Positions 1-13,706 of a stretch of DNA of 64,000 bases are shown here, piece after piece. The number at the start of each line of letters is the position of its first letter. Within the stretch, counting starts at the first letter, position 1. The notes under the pieces were generated by a model. It saw only the letters and a program-made list of their open reading frames with translations. It searched no databases and was not told the DNA's origin. Position numbers and translations under genes: made by a program. This DNA comes from Protonemura montana (Eukaryota; Arthropoda; Insecta; Plecoptera; Nemouridae), in assembly GCA_947568835.1 (NCBI GenBank), contig OX387609.1:11547660-11611659 (forward strand). Reading direction: 5' to 3'.

Positions 1-1076
1 TTATTAACTTGTAAATCTGTTATTATTGGAGTTTGATACTTTTAATAATTTTTTGTTTGTTTTTAAGATCAATCCAAGATAACAAAACAAAAATAATACT
101 TGTGACCTACATTTTTTAAATTTTCTTAATACAAACGATTCAAGTAAAGCATGGACAATTTTATCTAACAGCATCATGATAACTAATCCCAGAACTTGAG
201 ATAATGTGAATGTGCTTGGGTCTATTGACCCTTTGTAAATTTACTTTTGCAATATTTCCAATGAGTATAAATATATTTGTTTAAGATATTATTATCTGGA
301 TATATACAAAAGCAGCAGGAAGTTAAAAACTCTTCTATTATTTTTATTATGCAAGATAGATTATGCAAGAACCAGTTGATGACTCACTGTCACAAGATTT
401 TATAATCGTATTCGAATTATATTTTAAATGCATAACTATCATTGCTGATTGCCCAGCCACTAATTAAATCAATCACATGCTTCAATGATTCGGTATTGAA
501 TTCAAGGTTAAACCTTGAGAAAAAAAAAAGAGACCGCTTTTCGTGACCATTGATCCAAGTTATTATCTTCAATGTTTCAACAGATTTTTTTTTTTACAAC
601 TCGAGCGCGTGTCGCTTTTTTTCTTCCCTTGTTGACAAGTTGGTTGGTACTTTGTGTCTATTCTTTATCTTTATTGCTTTGTACACCTCAGAATTTTCAG
701 TTTTGCCACTCAAAGGTGCCCAAAAAGGCAACAAAGCAAACAAAAGAAAATTGTTTAAGACCACTGTCCATTCCAAGATGGTTTGGATATTTGCAGTAAC
801 GCAATAATGTGAAATTTTACTAAAATCAAAAGGAACTTTACTGGTTTTCATAGTTTGTTCAACAGAAAAAATAAAACAAGGTATGAAGTACAATCTTTAA
901 GACAATATAGATGCCATGTGCCATAATATGGCAATATGGTAAGAGACAAAAATAAACAATAGGATGCAATTTGTTGCTGAAACATGTCAGCTGTCAGAAT
1001 TGATTTATTTGGCTGCATTGTCAAATGTATCTTCTACCGAGGATATTCTATTCAATTCTATTTCTGGTGTTTACTT
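1..1076. other. AT-rich non-coding sequence
   Basis: AT-rich DNA with homopolymer runs. I see no convincing exon here. The short open frames have no domain or splice context. If the transferase gene begins outside the window, this is part of its upstream intron. Confidence 0.4.
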
Positions 1077-1440
1077 GATGGGAAGGGGTGGGGGTAGGTA
1101 CGTGGGTTGGCAACACAGCTTAGATGGTCAAGTCGAGACGGGTTGAAATGTTGACACCTGACAAGATGGACATGAATCGAACAAATACCCTCTTGATGGG
1201 AAGGGGTGGGGGTAGGTACGTGAGTTGGCAACACAGCTTAGATGGTCGAGTCGAGACGGGTTGAAATGTTGACACCTGACAAGATGGACATTAATCGAAC
1301 AAAGACCCTCCTGATGGGAAGGGGTGGGGGTAGATACGTGAGTTGGCAACACAGCTTAGATGGTCGATTCGAAACGGGTTGAAATGTTGACACCTGACAA
1401 GTTGGACATGAATCGAACAAAGACCCTCCTGATGGGAAGG
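1077..1440. repeat. 118-bp tandem repeat, about 3 copies
   Basis: The motif GATGGGAAGGGGTGGGGGTA begins at 1077, 1195 and 1313, and the first bases recur at 1431, an exact 118-bp period. Units differ by a few substitutions. The array ends about 40 bp before the splice acceptor of the first visible exon of the transferase gene. Confidence 0.9.
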
Positions 1441-1483
1441 ACCTGATTCTCTAATACCTAGCCTTGTGACGTTTTGTTTTCAG

Positions 1484-4400
1484 GGCAGCGCAGACTCGAT
1501 CCTCTTCAACGACCTCGAGGCACACAGTCCGAGCCACTACACTCCGCCCCTCTCGGAAGACGGCCGGGCCTCGAGACTCCGCCCCGAGATATGGAAGACC
1601 ATGATCAGCCTTGGTACGTCACAACAATCGCTCGGCCGCCTGTAACTTTTGTTTCCCAAACTCTCAATAATCAAATTAACCTTATATAAAAGCTTTAAAA
1701 TTGCGATGTTCAACTTTTTAGTTTGTATCTGACCAGCTGACCAGCTGACCAGCTGGGGTAACATTTTTCTGTACATGTTGATTTAAATTGCGAAATTTGG
1801 TTAAAAACTTGTGCAATTGGGTTATAATTGTTCAAAATTAAAATCTCTATCCTATTGTGACACTTTGAGGGTGATTTGAAAGCGTTTTTTTGGTGAAATA
1901 TTGATAATTGTGTTTGAAATTTCCTGCCTAGGAAAATTGGAGCCATGTCTCACAGTTCGATTTTTATTTCATTCAAAACTTGCCTATTACTCACCCGCAG
2001 CAGCTCGGTAATACTCTTCATGCATGCCTATGAAAGTTATTGAAGAAATTGAGCACAAACGCTGTTAATTAAGTTCGTTTTACGTGAAATAGAAATGATT
2101 TTGCAAAAAGAGTGACAGATGCATTCATTTGTTTGGTTTTTTGACCACTGCAGGGTGAACGAATTCTTAAACTTATCTTTGTGGCAGTGCATTCAGGATA
2201 TTAAAACGTCAATGTCAATGTCAACGTCAATGTCAAATTCTTTTCAATATCTCTAAAACTGAAGGGAAATAAATGACAAAACTGATATATTGTTGGTGTC
2301 TTGGCTAGCAAGATTGGTAAGCCCAGATTCTAAAAGGTATTTCACAAGTTTCACTCTCTAAAAAATATTTCAAGAAATCATACACGGAAATCTTTTGACA
2401 GCCAACTTCGTTTGTTTTCGAAATTGTCATCGTGGTCACTTTGGAATTCACAGAGTTTCCACAATGCAGTGACCCCAAGTGAAATAAGCGGCAAATTTCA
2501 AATAAAATAAATGGGGGTACTTTTGGTTGTGGTCCCATTAGAGGCTTTACATTAAAACCAAAATGCACAATCCCTCAAAATCTTAAGGTGCCGTTAGGCA
2601 TCGGGTTCATTTGGTTCATTTCATCGGGTTAGGCATTTGGTTTTTTGACCACTGCAGGGTGAACGAATTCTTGAACTTATCTTTGCGGCAGTGAATTCAG
2701 GATATTTAAACGTCAAAAAGGATTAGAACATCAAATACTTTTTAGAAACCAGTCAAACATTGCTGGGAATAATTTTAAATCTTACATGACTTCAGAGCAC
2801 GACCCAACGCGACATTTATACGGTGATTTGATGGGATTTTCGTTTTGAATTTTATTTAAAACTGGCTGGCAAGGGAAGGTTTTGACAGTTCTCAAACAAT
2901 GTCAAACAACTTAATTACCAAAGAAACTTACATTTTGTCAATTTAAGGTGCTTATCCATTCATTTAACAGGTTTTTAGTCAGATCTGGTGGAGATGTAAA
3001 AGGTATTTCACAAGTTTCACTCTCTAAAATATATTTCACGGAAATCTTTTGACAGCCAACGTCGTTTGTTTTCGAAATTGTCATCGTGGTCACTTTGGAA
3101 TTCACAGAGTTTCCTCAATGCAGTGACCCCGAGTGAAATAAGCGGCAAATTTCAAATAAAATAAATGGGGGTACTTTTGGTTGTGGTCCCCAAAATGCAC
3201 ACTCCCTCAAAATCTTAAGGTGCCGTTAGGCATCGGGTTCTGCTAGTTAACCTTATATAAAAGCTTTAAAATTGCGATGTTCAACTTTTTAGTTTGTATC
3301 TGACCAGCTGACCAGCTGACCAGCTGGGGTAACATTTTTCTGTACATGTTGATTTAAATTGCGAAATTTGGTTAAAAACGTGTGCAATTGGGTTATAATT
3401 GTTCAAAATTAAAATCTCTATCCTATTGTGACACTTTGAGGGTGATTTGAAAGCGTTTTTTTGGTGAAATATTGATAATTGTGTTTGAAATTTCCTGCCT
3501 AGGAAAATTGGAGCCATGTCTCACAGTTCGATTTTTATTTCATTCAAAACTTGCCTTTAAATGACCTGCAGCAGTTTGGTAATACTCTTCATGCATGCCT
3601 ATGAAAGTTATTGAAGAAATTGAGCACAAACGCTGTTATTTACGTTCGTTTTAAGTGAAATAGAAATAATTTTGCAAAAAGTTTGACAGATGCATTCATT
3701 TGTTTGGTTTTTTGACCACTGCAGGGTGAACGAATTCTTAAACTTATCTTTGAGGCAGTGCATTCAGGATATTCAAACGTCAAACGGGATTAGAACGTCA
3801 AATACTTTAAGAAATCGGTTAAACATTGCTGGAAATAATTTTAAATGTTACATGGCTTCAGAGCATGACCCAACGCGACATTTCTACGCTGATTTGATGG
3901 GATTTTCATAATAAATTTTATTTCAAACTGGGTGGCAAGGAAAGATTTTGACAGTTCTCAAACAATGTCAAACAACTTAATTACCAAAGAAACCTACATT
4001 TTGTCAATTTTAAGTGCTTATCCGTTCATTAAACATGTTTTTAGGAAGATCTGGTGGAGATGTAAAAGGTATTTCACAAGTTTCACTCCCTAAGAAATAT
4101 TTCACGAAAATCTTTTGACAGCCAACGTCGTTTGTTTTCGAAATTGTCATCGTAGTCACTTTGGAATTCACAGAGTTTCCACAATGCAGTGACCCCGAGT
4201 GACAGAAGCGGCAAATTTGAAATAAAATAAATGGGGGTACTTTTGGTTGTGGTCCCCAAAATGCACACTCCCTCAAAATCTTAAGGTGCCGTTAGGCATC
4301 GGGTTTAGTTATCATATTTAGTTATTTATTATATCATATTTATATTTATTTATATCATATCATATTCATATCATATTTAGTTATCATCTTTAGTTTAGTT

Positions 4401-7400
4401 TTTTGACCACTGCAGGGTGAACGAATTCTTAAACTTATCTTTGAGGCAGTGCATTCAGGATATTTAAACGTCAAACGGGATTAGAACGTCAAATACTTTT
4501 AAGAAACCGGTCAAACATTGCTGGAGATAATTTTGAATTTTACATGACTTCAGAGCACGACCCAACGCGACATTTCTACGCTGATTTGATGGGATTTTCA
4601 TAATGAATTTTATTTAAAACTGGCTGGCAAGGAAAGGTTTTGACAGTTCTCAAACAATGTCAAACAACTTAATAACCGAAGAAACTTACATTTTGTCAAT
4701 TTTAGGTGCTTATCCGTTCATTAAACATGTTTTTAGTAAGATCTGGTGGAGATGTAAAGGGTATTTCACAAGTTTCACTCCCTAAGAAATATTTCACGAA
4801 AATCTTTTGACAGCCAACGTCGTTTGTTTTCGAAATTGTCATCGTAGTCACTTTGGAATTCACAGAGTTTCCACAATGCAGTGACCCCGAGTGACAGAAG
4901 CGGCAAATTTGAAATCAAATAAATGGGGGTACTTTTGGTATTGCATGGTACTTTTGGTTGTGGTCCCGTTTAAACCAAAATGCCCACTTTCTCAAAATCT
5001 TACGCGGCCGTAGGTAGCGGGTTCTGCTGTTAATTAAGTTCGTTTTACGTGAAATAGAAATGATTTTGCAAAAAGAGTGACAGATGCATTCATTTGTTTG
5101 GTTTTTTGACCACTGCAGGGTGAACGAATTCTTCAACTTATCTTTGCGGCAGTGCATTCAGGATATTAAAACGTCAATGTCAATGTCAACGTCAATGTCA
5201 AATTCTTTTCAATATCTCTAAAACTGAAGGGAAATAAATGACAAAACTGATATATTGTTGGTGTCTTGGCTAGCAAGATTGGTAAGCCCAGATTCTAAAA
5301 GGTATTTCACAAGTTTCACTCTCTAAAAAATATTTCAAGAAATCATACACGGAAATCTTTTGACAGCCAACTTCGTTTGTTTTCGAAATTGTCATCGTGG
5401 TCACTTTGGAATTCACAGAGTTTCCACAATGCAGTGACCCCAAGTGAAATAAGCGGCAAATTTCAAATAAAATAAATGGGGTACTTTTGGTTGTGGTCCC
5501 ATTAGAGGCTTTACATTAAAACCAAAATGCACAATCCCTCAAAATCTTAAGGTGCCGTTAGGCATCGGGTTCTGCTAGTAATAATAATACAACCTTCGGA
5601 GTACAATACAACCTTGGGTGAGCTTAGCTTTTTATTGGCAGTGAATTTAAATTGAAGGCAAAGGCAAAGTCTGGAGCAAAAAAACTTAGAAGCAAAGTTT
5701 AACCTTCAAACGGTAATAATTGATTGGATTTAATCTATCCAGCATGAAATGTAAAATTAAGAATTTTACTGAAAGTTTCAGTGAAAATTGTCGTAAAAAT
5801 GGAAGTAAAAAGGTAATGAGAAAAGAGTTAAAAAATCCTTGCTCTGCATTATTTTAGTGAGATATAAATACAAGGTACGATTTGGTGAGAAAAATGTGTA
5901 GAACATTGGCCTTAGCCTTAACATTGAGCAATTATGAAAAGTTTGGTAAATTTTGATTTTAATTAGAAAGTCATTCATTGGATTTTGCTGAAAAGTGCAT
6001 AGGATTCAGATTAGGAACTTGAAAATGTATCTTGAAAATGTCGTCAGAATCAGAGCAGCCAATTAGTCAGTATTAACACACAAAACTGACCTGCGACTGT
6101 GGTTTGTACCTCTGTCCACTAACTTCACTTTCCCGTAGGCTATCTGTTCGTGGTGACGTGGATCACCGCCTTCGTGATGGTCATCGTGCACGATCGCGTG
6201 CCGGACATGAAGAAGTACCCGCCGCTGCCGGACATCTTCCTGGACAACGTGCCGCACATCCCCTGGGCCTTCAGCATGTGCGAGTGGACCGGCACCTTGC
6301 TGCTGGTTATATGGCTGGCTGTCCTGCTCTTCCACAAGCATCGGTGAGTCATGTAGCTAGCCTTGTCCCTTTGATACACTGTGTTGGCTGCTCCTGTCCA
6401 ACAGCACCAAGGACCGGCCACCGCTTAGCCTTGTCCCTTTGATACACTGTGTTGGCTGCTCCTATCCAACAGCACCAAGGACCGACCACCGCTTAGCCTT
6501 GTCCCTTTGACACACTGTGTTGGCTGCTCCTGTCCGACAGCACCAAGGACCGGCCACCGCTTAGCCTTGTCCCTTTGACATACTGTGTTGGCTGCTCCTG
6601 TCCAACAGCACCAAGGACCAACCACCGCTTAGCCTTGTACCTTTGACATACTGTGTTGGCTGCTCCTGTCCAACAGCACCAAGGACCGGCCACCGCTTAG
6701 CCTTGTCACTTTGACACACTGTGTTGGCTGCTCCTGTCCAACAGCACCAAGGACCGGCCACTGCTTAGCCTTGTACCTTTGACACACTGTGTTGGCTGCT
6801 CCTGTCCAACAGCACCAAGGACCGGCCACCGCTTAGCCTTGTCTCTTTGACACACTGTGTTGGCTGCTCCTGTCCAACAGCACCAAGGACTGACCACCGC
6901 TTAGCCTTGTACCTTTGACACACTGTGTTGGCTGCTCCTGTCCCGCAGCACCAAGGACCGGCCACTGCTTAGCCTTGTCCCTTTGACACACTGTGTTGGC
7001 TGCTCCTGTCCAACAGCACCAAGGACCGGCCACCGCTGAGCTTTGTCACTTTGACACACTGTGTTGGCTGCTCCTGTCCAACAGCACCAAGGACCGGCCA
7101 CCGCTTAGCCTTGTCACTTTGACACACTGTGTTGGCTGCTCCTGTCCAACAGCACCAAGGACCAGCCACCGCTTAGCCTTGTCACTTTGACACACTGTGT
7201 TGGCTGCTCCTGTCCAACAACACCAAGGACCAGCCACCGCTTAGCCTTGTCTCTTTGACACACTGTGTTGGCTGCTCCTGTCCAACAGCACCAAGGATCG
7301 GTCACCGCTTAGCCTTGTCACTTTGACACACTGTGTTGGCTGCTCCTGTCCAACAGCACCAAGGACCGGCCACCACTTAGCCTTGTCCCTTTGACACACT

Positions 7401-10400
7401 GTGTTGGCTGCTCCTGTTCAACAGCACCAAGGACCGGCCACCACTTAGCCTTGTCACTTTGACACACTGTGTTGGCTGCTCCTGTCCAACAGCACCAAGG
7501 ACCGGCCACCACTTAGCCTTGTCCCTTTGACACACTGTGTTGGCTGCTCCTGTTCAACAGCACCAAGGACCGGCCACCACTTAGCCTTGTCACTTTGACA
7601 CACTGTGTTGGCTGCTCCTGTCCAACAGCACCAAGGACCGGCCACCGCTTAGCCTTGTCCCTTTGACACACTGTGTTGGCTGCTCCTGTCCAACAGCACC
7701 AAGGACCGGCCACCGCTTAGCCTTGTCTCTTTGACACACTGTGTTGGCTGCTCCTGTCCAACAGCACCAAGGATCGGTCACCGCTTAGCCTTGTCACTTT
7801 GACACACTGTGTTGGCTGCTCCTGTCCAACAGCACCAAGGACCGGCCACCGCTTAGCCTTGTCCCTTTGACACACTGTGTTGGCTGCTCCTGTCCAACAG
7901 CACCAAGGACCGGCCACCGCTTAGCCTTGTCACTTTGACACACTGTATTGGCGCTGACCCAGTGGCACTAATATCTGGTCATTGTCCCTAGATTTATCCT
8001 GCTCAGGCGGTTCTTTGCCTTGTCGGGAACGGTGTTCCTGCTCCGCTGTGTGACGATGTTGATCACGTCGCTGTCAGTTCCCGGAACGCACCTCGAGTGC
8101 CAGCCGCGCGGAGGAGACACTCAGCTCCTAGACGAGGAGTGGATGAAGGCAGGAGGTAACGTCACGCTTGAACTGCCTTATATCTTTTTTTGTATTTTTG
8201 TATTTATTTCTCTTACAAGTGTGCATTTGCTGCACTGTGGTAAGGTAAATACATAAACATCTAATATATAATTACAAGTATAAAATGTAAAATACAATTG
8301 CTAGGAACATTATTATTATTATTATTTGTGGTGTTTAACGACGCACTGTTTTGACAACTGGCCCTGCGGCACTGGTCTAATGGCGTCGGTGAATGAGTGG
8401 ATGATGATGATGAGGATGATGATGAACCTAACCTAGCCTAGAAGGGAGGAGGGGAAACCCGGTGCCGGCACGTAGCCTACTCCTGTCGAAGAGCACCAAG
8501 GGGACCACCGGCTTCACGTCCCTTCCGAAGGACGGTACAACTCGAACAGCAGGATTCCTCCACAAATCCATGCTGTCGAGAGGTTGATAAGCAAGGCGAA
8601 TGAAGTTGCTGTACTAACTTTCATCCCTCCAACCTCTCTCCCGAACAGAACTGGTCATGTGTATAATGGTCACCCATTCAATACCTGACTCAGCATTAAT
8701 TTAATGTTGTTCCTATATTTGTCGTAAATAATAATAATAATAGCAACAAATGATTTATTTCCTGCAATATGTGGTACCAAGAGGAATTTAAACTGTACAC
8801 AAATGAGAATCTACTGTGAAAAAAATGCATTTAAAACTGGGTTTTGAACGCTGAGTAAAAAACCAACTTATTTTCCCGTTGTTTTGTAGCTTATGCCTTG
8901 GTTAGATAAAGTAGACGTGAGCCTAGAAATCGTAAGGTGTGCTTTTTTCCTTCATTTGTTACAGTTAGTGCTTTCAAAACAGGGCTCTGAGCAGATCAAT
9001 GTTTGAGGCTTGACATTATTGATTAGGTTACTGGCAGACTGTTTTTTGTTATGTATTTTTTCTGACCTAGCATAATTCATTTAGATATATTTTCTTGAAG
9101 ACTCTCGCGAGCTAGACTGTACATAACGTATAAAACGTGGCCAAGCTTTGGATACCCGTTGTGTTCAGCTTTGTTTATCCGCTTGGCTCCAGGCTTTGAC
9201 TACTTCTCCGGAGAGCTCTGGCGTAAGATGGTCCGAGCGTACGTCATCTGGAGCGGCGCAGGGATGTCCATACAAGGCGTACGCACGTGTGGAGACTACA
9301 TGTTTTCAGGTAACACTGGCAGGGGGAAATCGTGAGTAGATCGTCATCACATCGCACATCTGTCCCCAGCGCTATGTAACTATATTTGGGACTTTAAAAG
9401 TTTTACTTTGTGTAATAACTGTCAAATGGCAGCCGAGTGTTTGGTTATTGTGTGAACAATCGGTTTACATTCCGAGATAATCAATCAGTATACAGATGAA
9501 TAATTTTATTTATTTATCTATTAGTTAGTGTATTACAATTAGTAGAATAACCTTGTCAAACATTCAGCAAATAGCAATGAAAAATCATTGAGTATAGTAT
9601 AGACTTTAAAATACAATTTTTGAAGTAAAAATGTATTTTATTGAATTTGAAGCTTTCAAGTGTGAATGGTCGATAAAGACTCTTGAACTCTAAGCAGCAC
9701 GATCCTAGCATTTTAAATTCCGTTGCACTCTATGACTGGTCTTTAAACTGTGTATTTAGCTCATATTTTACTTCATTTAAAGTTGATTATTCTTTATTTC
9801 AGTTTCTTCCAAAGCTTACTTTCGAGGTTGCTGTATTTCTTTTGCTTACACCAACACATGCACTTGTCATTGTACAGAGAAACAAAGAGAATGTCTCGCT
9901 GATTTAGTTTACGACGCCTGAGAAAGCCTTCATTGTGAGAGATTTCATTATGATATATGCAACTCGACATCTTTGACAATGTACAATGCATGACACTCTT
10001 TATCTGTGTGTAGATTTTGGCCACAATATTCACAATATTCATTTGCACACACTGTATAGTTGCTAAGAAGGTTTTGCCGTTCAATAGACGTCATTCGAAT
10101 GTCAGAACTTGATCAGGCAAAGAGATTCTTTCCAATGTTTTAACTAATTTCCTGAAATTTTCTTTACTTGCAAGTCATCTTCTTGGTCAACCATGCTTTC
10201 AGCTGCCATAATCCCAATTGGAAAAGTAGGGTGAAAAGGATTCACCTACATCCTGTTAAAACTAAACCGCAACATTTTTTTTATAATTACCATTGGTTTA
10301 GTGCCCATATTTCTATTGACGAGCTTTCTATTGGCTTTATTGACCGATGGTTTATCAAAATACACTTGGTGACAGTTATACTTATATTTAATCGCAAGGA

Positions 10401-11687
10401 TGTACATAGCCTTCTTTGCAACATATGGTCTGTTTGAATCCTGGAACACCATTTGATTCTACAGTTTGTTTAGTGTCATCTCATGCAAAGCAAACAGAAC
10501 AGTGGACTCTAACCTCAATCTTGGCTCTGATTACACTTTGTACATGTACTTGGCATTATTTTGCTTGCTTGTAAATAAAGTGTATTGCATGTTTTAGGCT
10601 CGCTGGGCTCGAATGGTATGGGTTTACTATTAGGCGTTACTATGCACCGAAGTAAGATGGATTCCTGTGTGTCGAGTTTTTCCGTTCGGTTGCGTGGTGT
10701 CGTTGTCTGACGTTTGCATCGTTTGCGCTGTTTCAGGTCACACGGTCGCGCTCACCATGCTCAACTTCTTCATCACCGAATGTGAGTTGCGCTTAATTAT
10801 TTGCGTTTAGCATGAAGCGTACCTTTGTACTATGGCAGGGAGGTACGATTTTAAAACAACATACCAATAGGGTAGCTAAATTATGGCCAAGCAAATTAAA
10901 CGATTGGTGATCTCAAAATGAGATTTGGGTAGTTGGTACTTAGATACTGATCCTATTATGTTCGGTCCTCATTTGGTCAAACATATCAATCAAAACTATG
11001 GAGATGCTTTGATAATTCACAATAGAAAAATACCTCTGAACATTGACAGCCAAAGGTATGTTACAGTGGTAAGCATTTTTACCTTTGAGTTGAACTTGAT
11101 CGAACAAAGATGCTTCATCTATCAGTTGTAACTTCTTGCATAACGCAGCAAATTTGAATCGTTTTGAATCCCAAAACCAGGATTCCATTCAGAGAAGTTG
11201 CTGAAACCTTGTGCACGACATTATAAGATTGTTTTCATCGTGTGTCTGTTTTGCAGACACGCCTCATGACCTCTACTTCCTCCACACGTTCACGTGGCTG
11301 CTGAACATGTTCGGAGTGTTCTTCATCTTGTCTGGACACGAGCACTACTCGATCGACGTGTTCGTCGCTTTCTACATAACCTCTCGACTCTTCCTCTATT
11401 ACCACACGCTGGCCAATAACCAGGCCCTAATGCAACGTGACTCGGGCAGGACTAGAATCTGGTTCCCGTTGTTCAGTTTCTTCGAGTCGGAGATCGACGG
11501 CATCGTGCCCAACGAGTATGAGTCGCCCCTGGTGCCGCTGGGAAAGATCTTTGTGTTCGTGAAGGATCAGTGCATGACTTTGATGATGTTCGCGATGGCG
11601 GAAACGAACCCGCGCATCATTGAAAACGCTAACGCCAGTTTAAAGAACAAGACAAAAGCCAAGGGTTTGGATGTCAAAAGTAATTAG
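1484..11687 (+). CDS. Sphingomyelin synthase-type phosphatidylcholine:ceramide phosphotransferase (5' end outside window)
   Basis: Six coding exons: 1484-1613, 6139-6343, 7992-8155, 9193-9309, 10737-10781 and 11257-11687. They join in frame with GT-AG borders to give the last 363 residues. No initiator Met is seen, so the N-terminus lies upstream. The family moves a phosphocholine or phosphoethanolamine head group onto ceramide in Golgi or plasma membranes. Family blocks are visible: [18 protein letters not shown] (D1), [15 protein letters not shown] (D2), the [10 protein letters not shown] motif (D3) and [11 protein letters not shown] (D4). D3 and D4 carry the His/His/Asp catalytic set of the PAP2-like fold. 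About six hydrophobic segments fit a six-pass protein. I cannot tell a sphingomyelin synthase from a ceramide-phosphoethanolamine (SMSr-like) enzyme; a SAM domain would have to lie in the missing part. The introns are full of repeats. Confidence 0.93.
1676..5577. repeat. Complex repeat block, Helitron-like units
   Basis: Intron DNA built from partial copies of a unit of about 550-700 bp. The landmark GACCACTGCAGGGTGAACGA occurs near 2145, 2645, 3715, 4405 and 5107. A longer left segment starting TTAACCTTATATAAAAGC occurs at 1676 and 3247. The segments 2063-2602 and 5029-5573 are nearly identical. Units end with GGTGCC-GTTA-GGCATC, which can form a short hairpin, then GGGTTCTGCTAG followed by T (near 3246 and 5576). 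A hairpin shortly before CTRR-T is the hallmark of Helitron 3' ends. No Rep/helicase coding is present. Family assignment is inference. Confidence 0.6.
6358..7951. repeat. 68-bp minisatellite, about 23-24 copies
   Basis: An unbroken array of a 68-bp unit containing TGTTGGCTGCTCCTGTCCAA and CAGCACCAAGGACCGGCC. It begins 15 bp after the exon that ends at 6343 and stops about 40 bp before the exon that starts at 7992, so it fills almost the whole intron. A run at 7318-7645 repeats as a near-identical 136-bp dimer. The serial antisense open frames it creates are by-products of the period. Confidence 0.95.
8311..8695 (-). mobile_element. 5S rRNA-derived SINE, head truncated
   Basis: Reverse-oriented member of the window's 5S-SINE family, within a transferase intron. 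Reading + strand, it begins with an A/T-rich tail (ATTATT repeats), then TTTGTGGTGTTTAACGACGC, a body with a CTTCCGAAGGACGG block, and the 5S-like head. The head stops after GACTCAGC, so the 5S 5' half is missing. Confidence 0.8.
8700..9192. other. Intron sequence
   Basis: AT-rich intron DNA with ATA microsatellite. A fragment near 8833 (ACTGGGTTTTGAACGCTGAG) resembles the terminal repeat of the MITE at 13707-13840. Nothing else is recognisable. Confidence 0.4.
9310..10736. other. Intron sequence without recognisable features
   Basis: Unique-looking AT-rich intron of the transferase gene. The open frames here show no splice-consistent coding signal. Confidence 0.4.
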
Positions 11688-11719
11688 GGTTCTACGTCGT
11701 AATCTGTTTCTCTTGTTTA

Positions 11720-11725
11720 AATAAA
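11720..11725 (+). terminator. polyA signal AATAAA of transferase gene
   Basis: AATAAA lies 33 bp after the stop codon, followed by a T-rich stretch. It is a plausible 3'-end processing signal; a later signal is not excluded. Confidence 0.5.
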
Positions 11726-11730
11726 TTGAG

Positions 11731-13706
11731 GATGTTGTGTTTTTTTTTCTCTGTGATTTAGGTCGCGAATGGACACGTATCGGTTTGTTTATCGAGTTTT
11801 TGGACAGCGGTTTGTTTTTTGTGCGAGATAGTCGACGGAAGATTTGTGAGTTTCGTTGCGTTTGTATTGATCTTTTTTTCTCAATGGGTGGAACGTTGTG
11901 TTATTTATTGAAGAAAGTTTAACTGTGTTAAAATAGGTTAGTATTTTGTCAGAGGTGATTTTTGTACCAAATGTCATTAAACCAGTTTTGAAGCCAAAAA
12001 GGTTTCCTATTCGAAGGTGACCTAGTATTTGGGCAATCAATGCTTCCCGATTTATCAGTTATCGAGCCATCCATCGACGATTTTGAAAGGTTTGTCAAAT
12101 ATACTGGAAATGTACGATACCAAAGAAAAGTATGAAGGCTTCCGTTGCTAACATTGCCAATGGTTCTGTGAACATCGTTATAGATGCTCATCTCTTCAAA
12201 TCTTGGGTTTGCTGTGTCACAAAATGTATAAACAGCAATGCTAACAGTACACATGCGCATAAGTTGCTATCGTCCAGATGTTTGGCGAGATATTCACTTA
12301 CCATGTTCTAACTTTAAATCGTGATTTCAACTTATCGGTCCCATCTTCTTGTTTTCCAATTATCTGTTAAGGTAGCAAAGGTCCAAAGCAGTGAGGTAAA
12401 TTTTTAATAAGTGCTGTATACCATGACCATTTAAACAGTTATCTTGCCATTGTCTCCATCTTTAGCTAATTCAAATAGGTGAGCGTGCCAAAACAGTGGG
12501 TAATGAACTCGGGGAAGGAAACCAACTGCAATCGACAGTTACATCTTCGGTTTCTCGTGGGTTTCCTCTCCCACAGTTCATGTAGTTAATTTTTTATGTT
12601 CTAGTGAGTTTATTGCTCTCTCAGAACTGTGTTTCTACTGAATGGTAATACGATAAGTTAATTTATTCTACGTTTTAATCTCCACAGTTCCTAGCAGGCT
12701 TTGAGAGTAGAAAGTATCGGATTTTTGCAGACTTTGTATGCTGTTTGTAACGTGGATGGAAAAAAAACACCAAAAATACAAATTAAATTAATTAAGAGTA
12801 CATTTATTATGGCCATTCTGGGCATCTCTGTGTTTGGTAAATAAAGTAGCAAACTTTTTAATGGGAACTTGTAGTGAATTAGTTTGCTGGCTTATAAAGG
12901 GTTGTTTTGTGAATGATTAGGGCATACTCATTGAAAATGTCATGTGATAAATGGAGCTATATCGTTGTTTTACATTCAAAATTTGAAATTGTTACTAGTA
13001 TTAGTCAAGAGCATGACCGTAGAAAGTTGGGCAATTCTGAGATTTTACTTGATGGTTGTTAATTCGCATTTGTGCCGTTGAAACCGTTGGCAACAATAGC
13101 AGATATCAATCGCGAAGAAGTTGACGACACCAATACAAAATCTTGGAATTGCACTTTGAACAATATCAAGTTTACCAAGCATGAATCTCTAGGTTTGTGC
13201 TTGATTGGAGGTGTACTGCACCTTGATGTGCATGTAATATATTCTTGAGTATTATGGTTTTAGACTCATATCTACTTTATTCAAACTTAGCACTAGTTTT
13301 GAAAAAAAAATATTTAAAAGCTGTTTTTTTTTATAAATGCTAAGCAAAACAGTCTTTAAATATTTTTCTTTATATACTTGTTTGGCTTGTAAGGCCAAAG
13401 TGGACCATTGTTGATTTCGATAGCCAATACTTATATTGGCAAATCCAATAGCATCCAATTTTCTACTGACATTTGACTTATAGAAGATAACTGTATGTCT
13501 AATATTTGAAAAGCGGATGGAACCGAGTTTCAAAAATCTAAGTGTTAACTTTGAGAAAAGGAATTTGTGTTCAAGGCTCAATGAGATTTGCCAAAAAATG
13601 TGCCGAATGTTCCAAAATAATGTTAAGAATTTGCTAACAGTTATTTAGATTGACTTTTTATGTTCGGTTTGTCGGAGGGCGATTGCTTCGATCAATGATT
13701 GCTTAA
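11731..13706. other. Intergenic region between transferase and OBP array
   Basis: About 2 kb of AT-rich sequence with no gene, RNA or repeat family I can recognise. Short open frames on both strands lack coding character. Confidence 0.4.

Noticed and set aside
6425-7917. Serial antisense open frames of 63-66 codons
   Set aside because: They recur every 68 bp and are produced by the minisatellite; no start or splice context.
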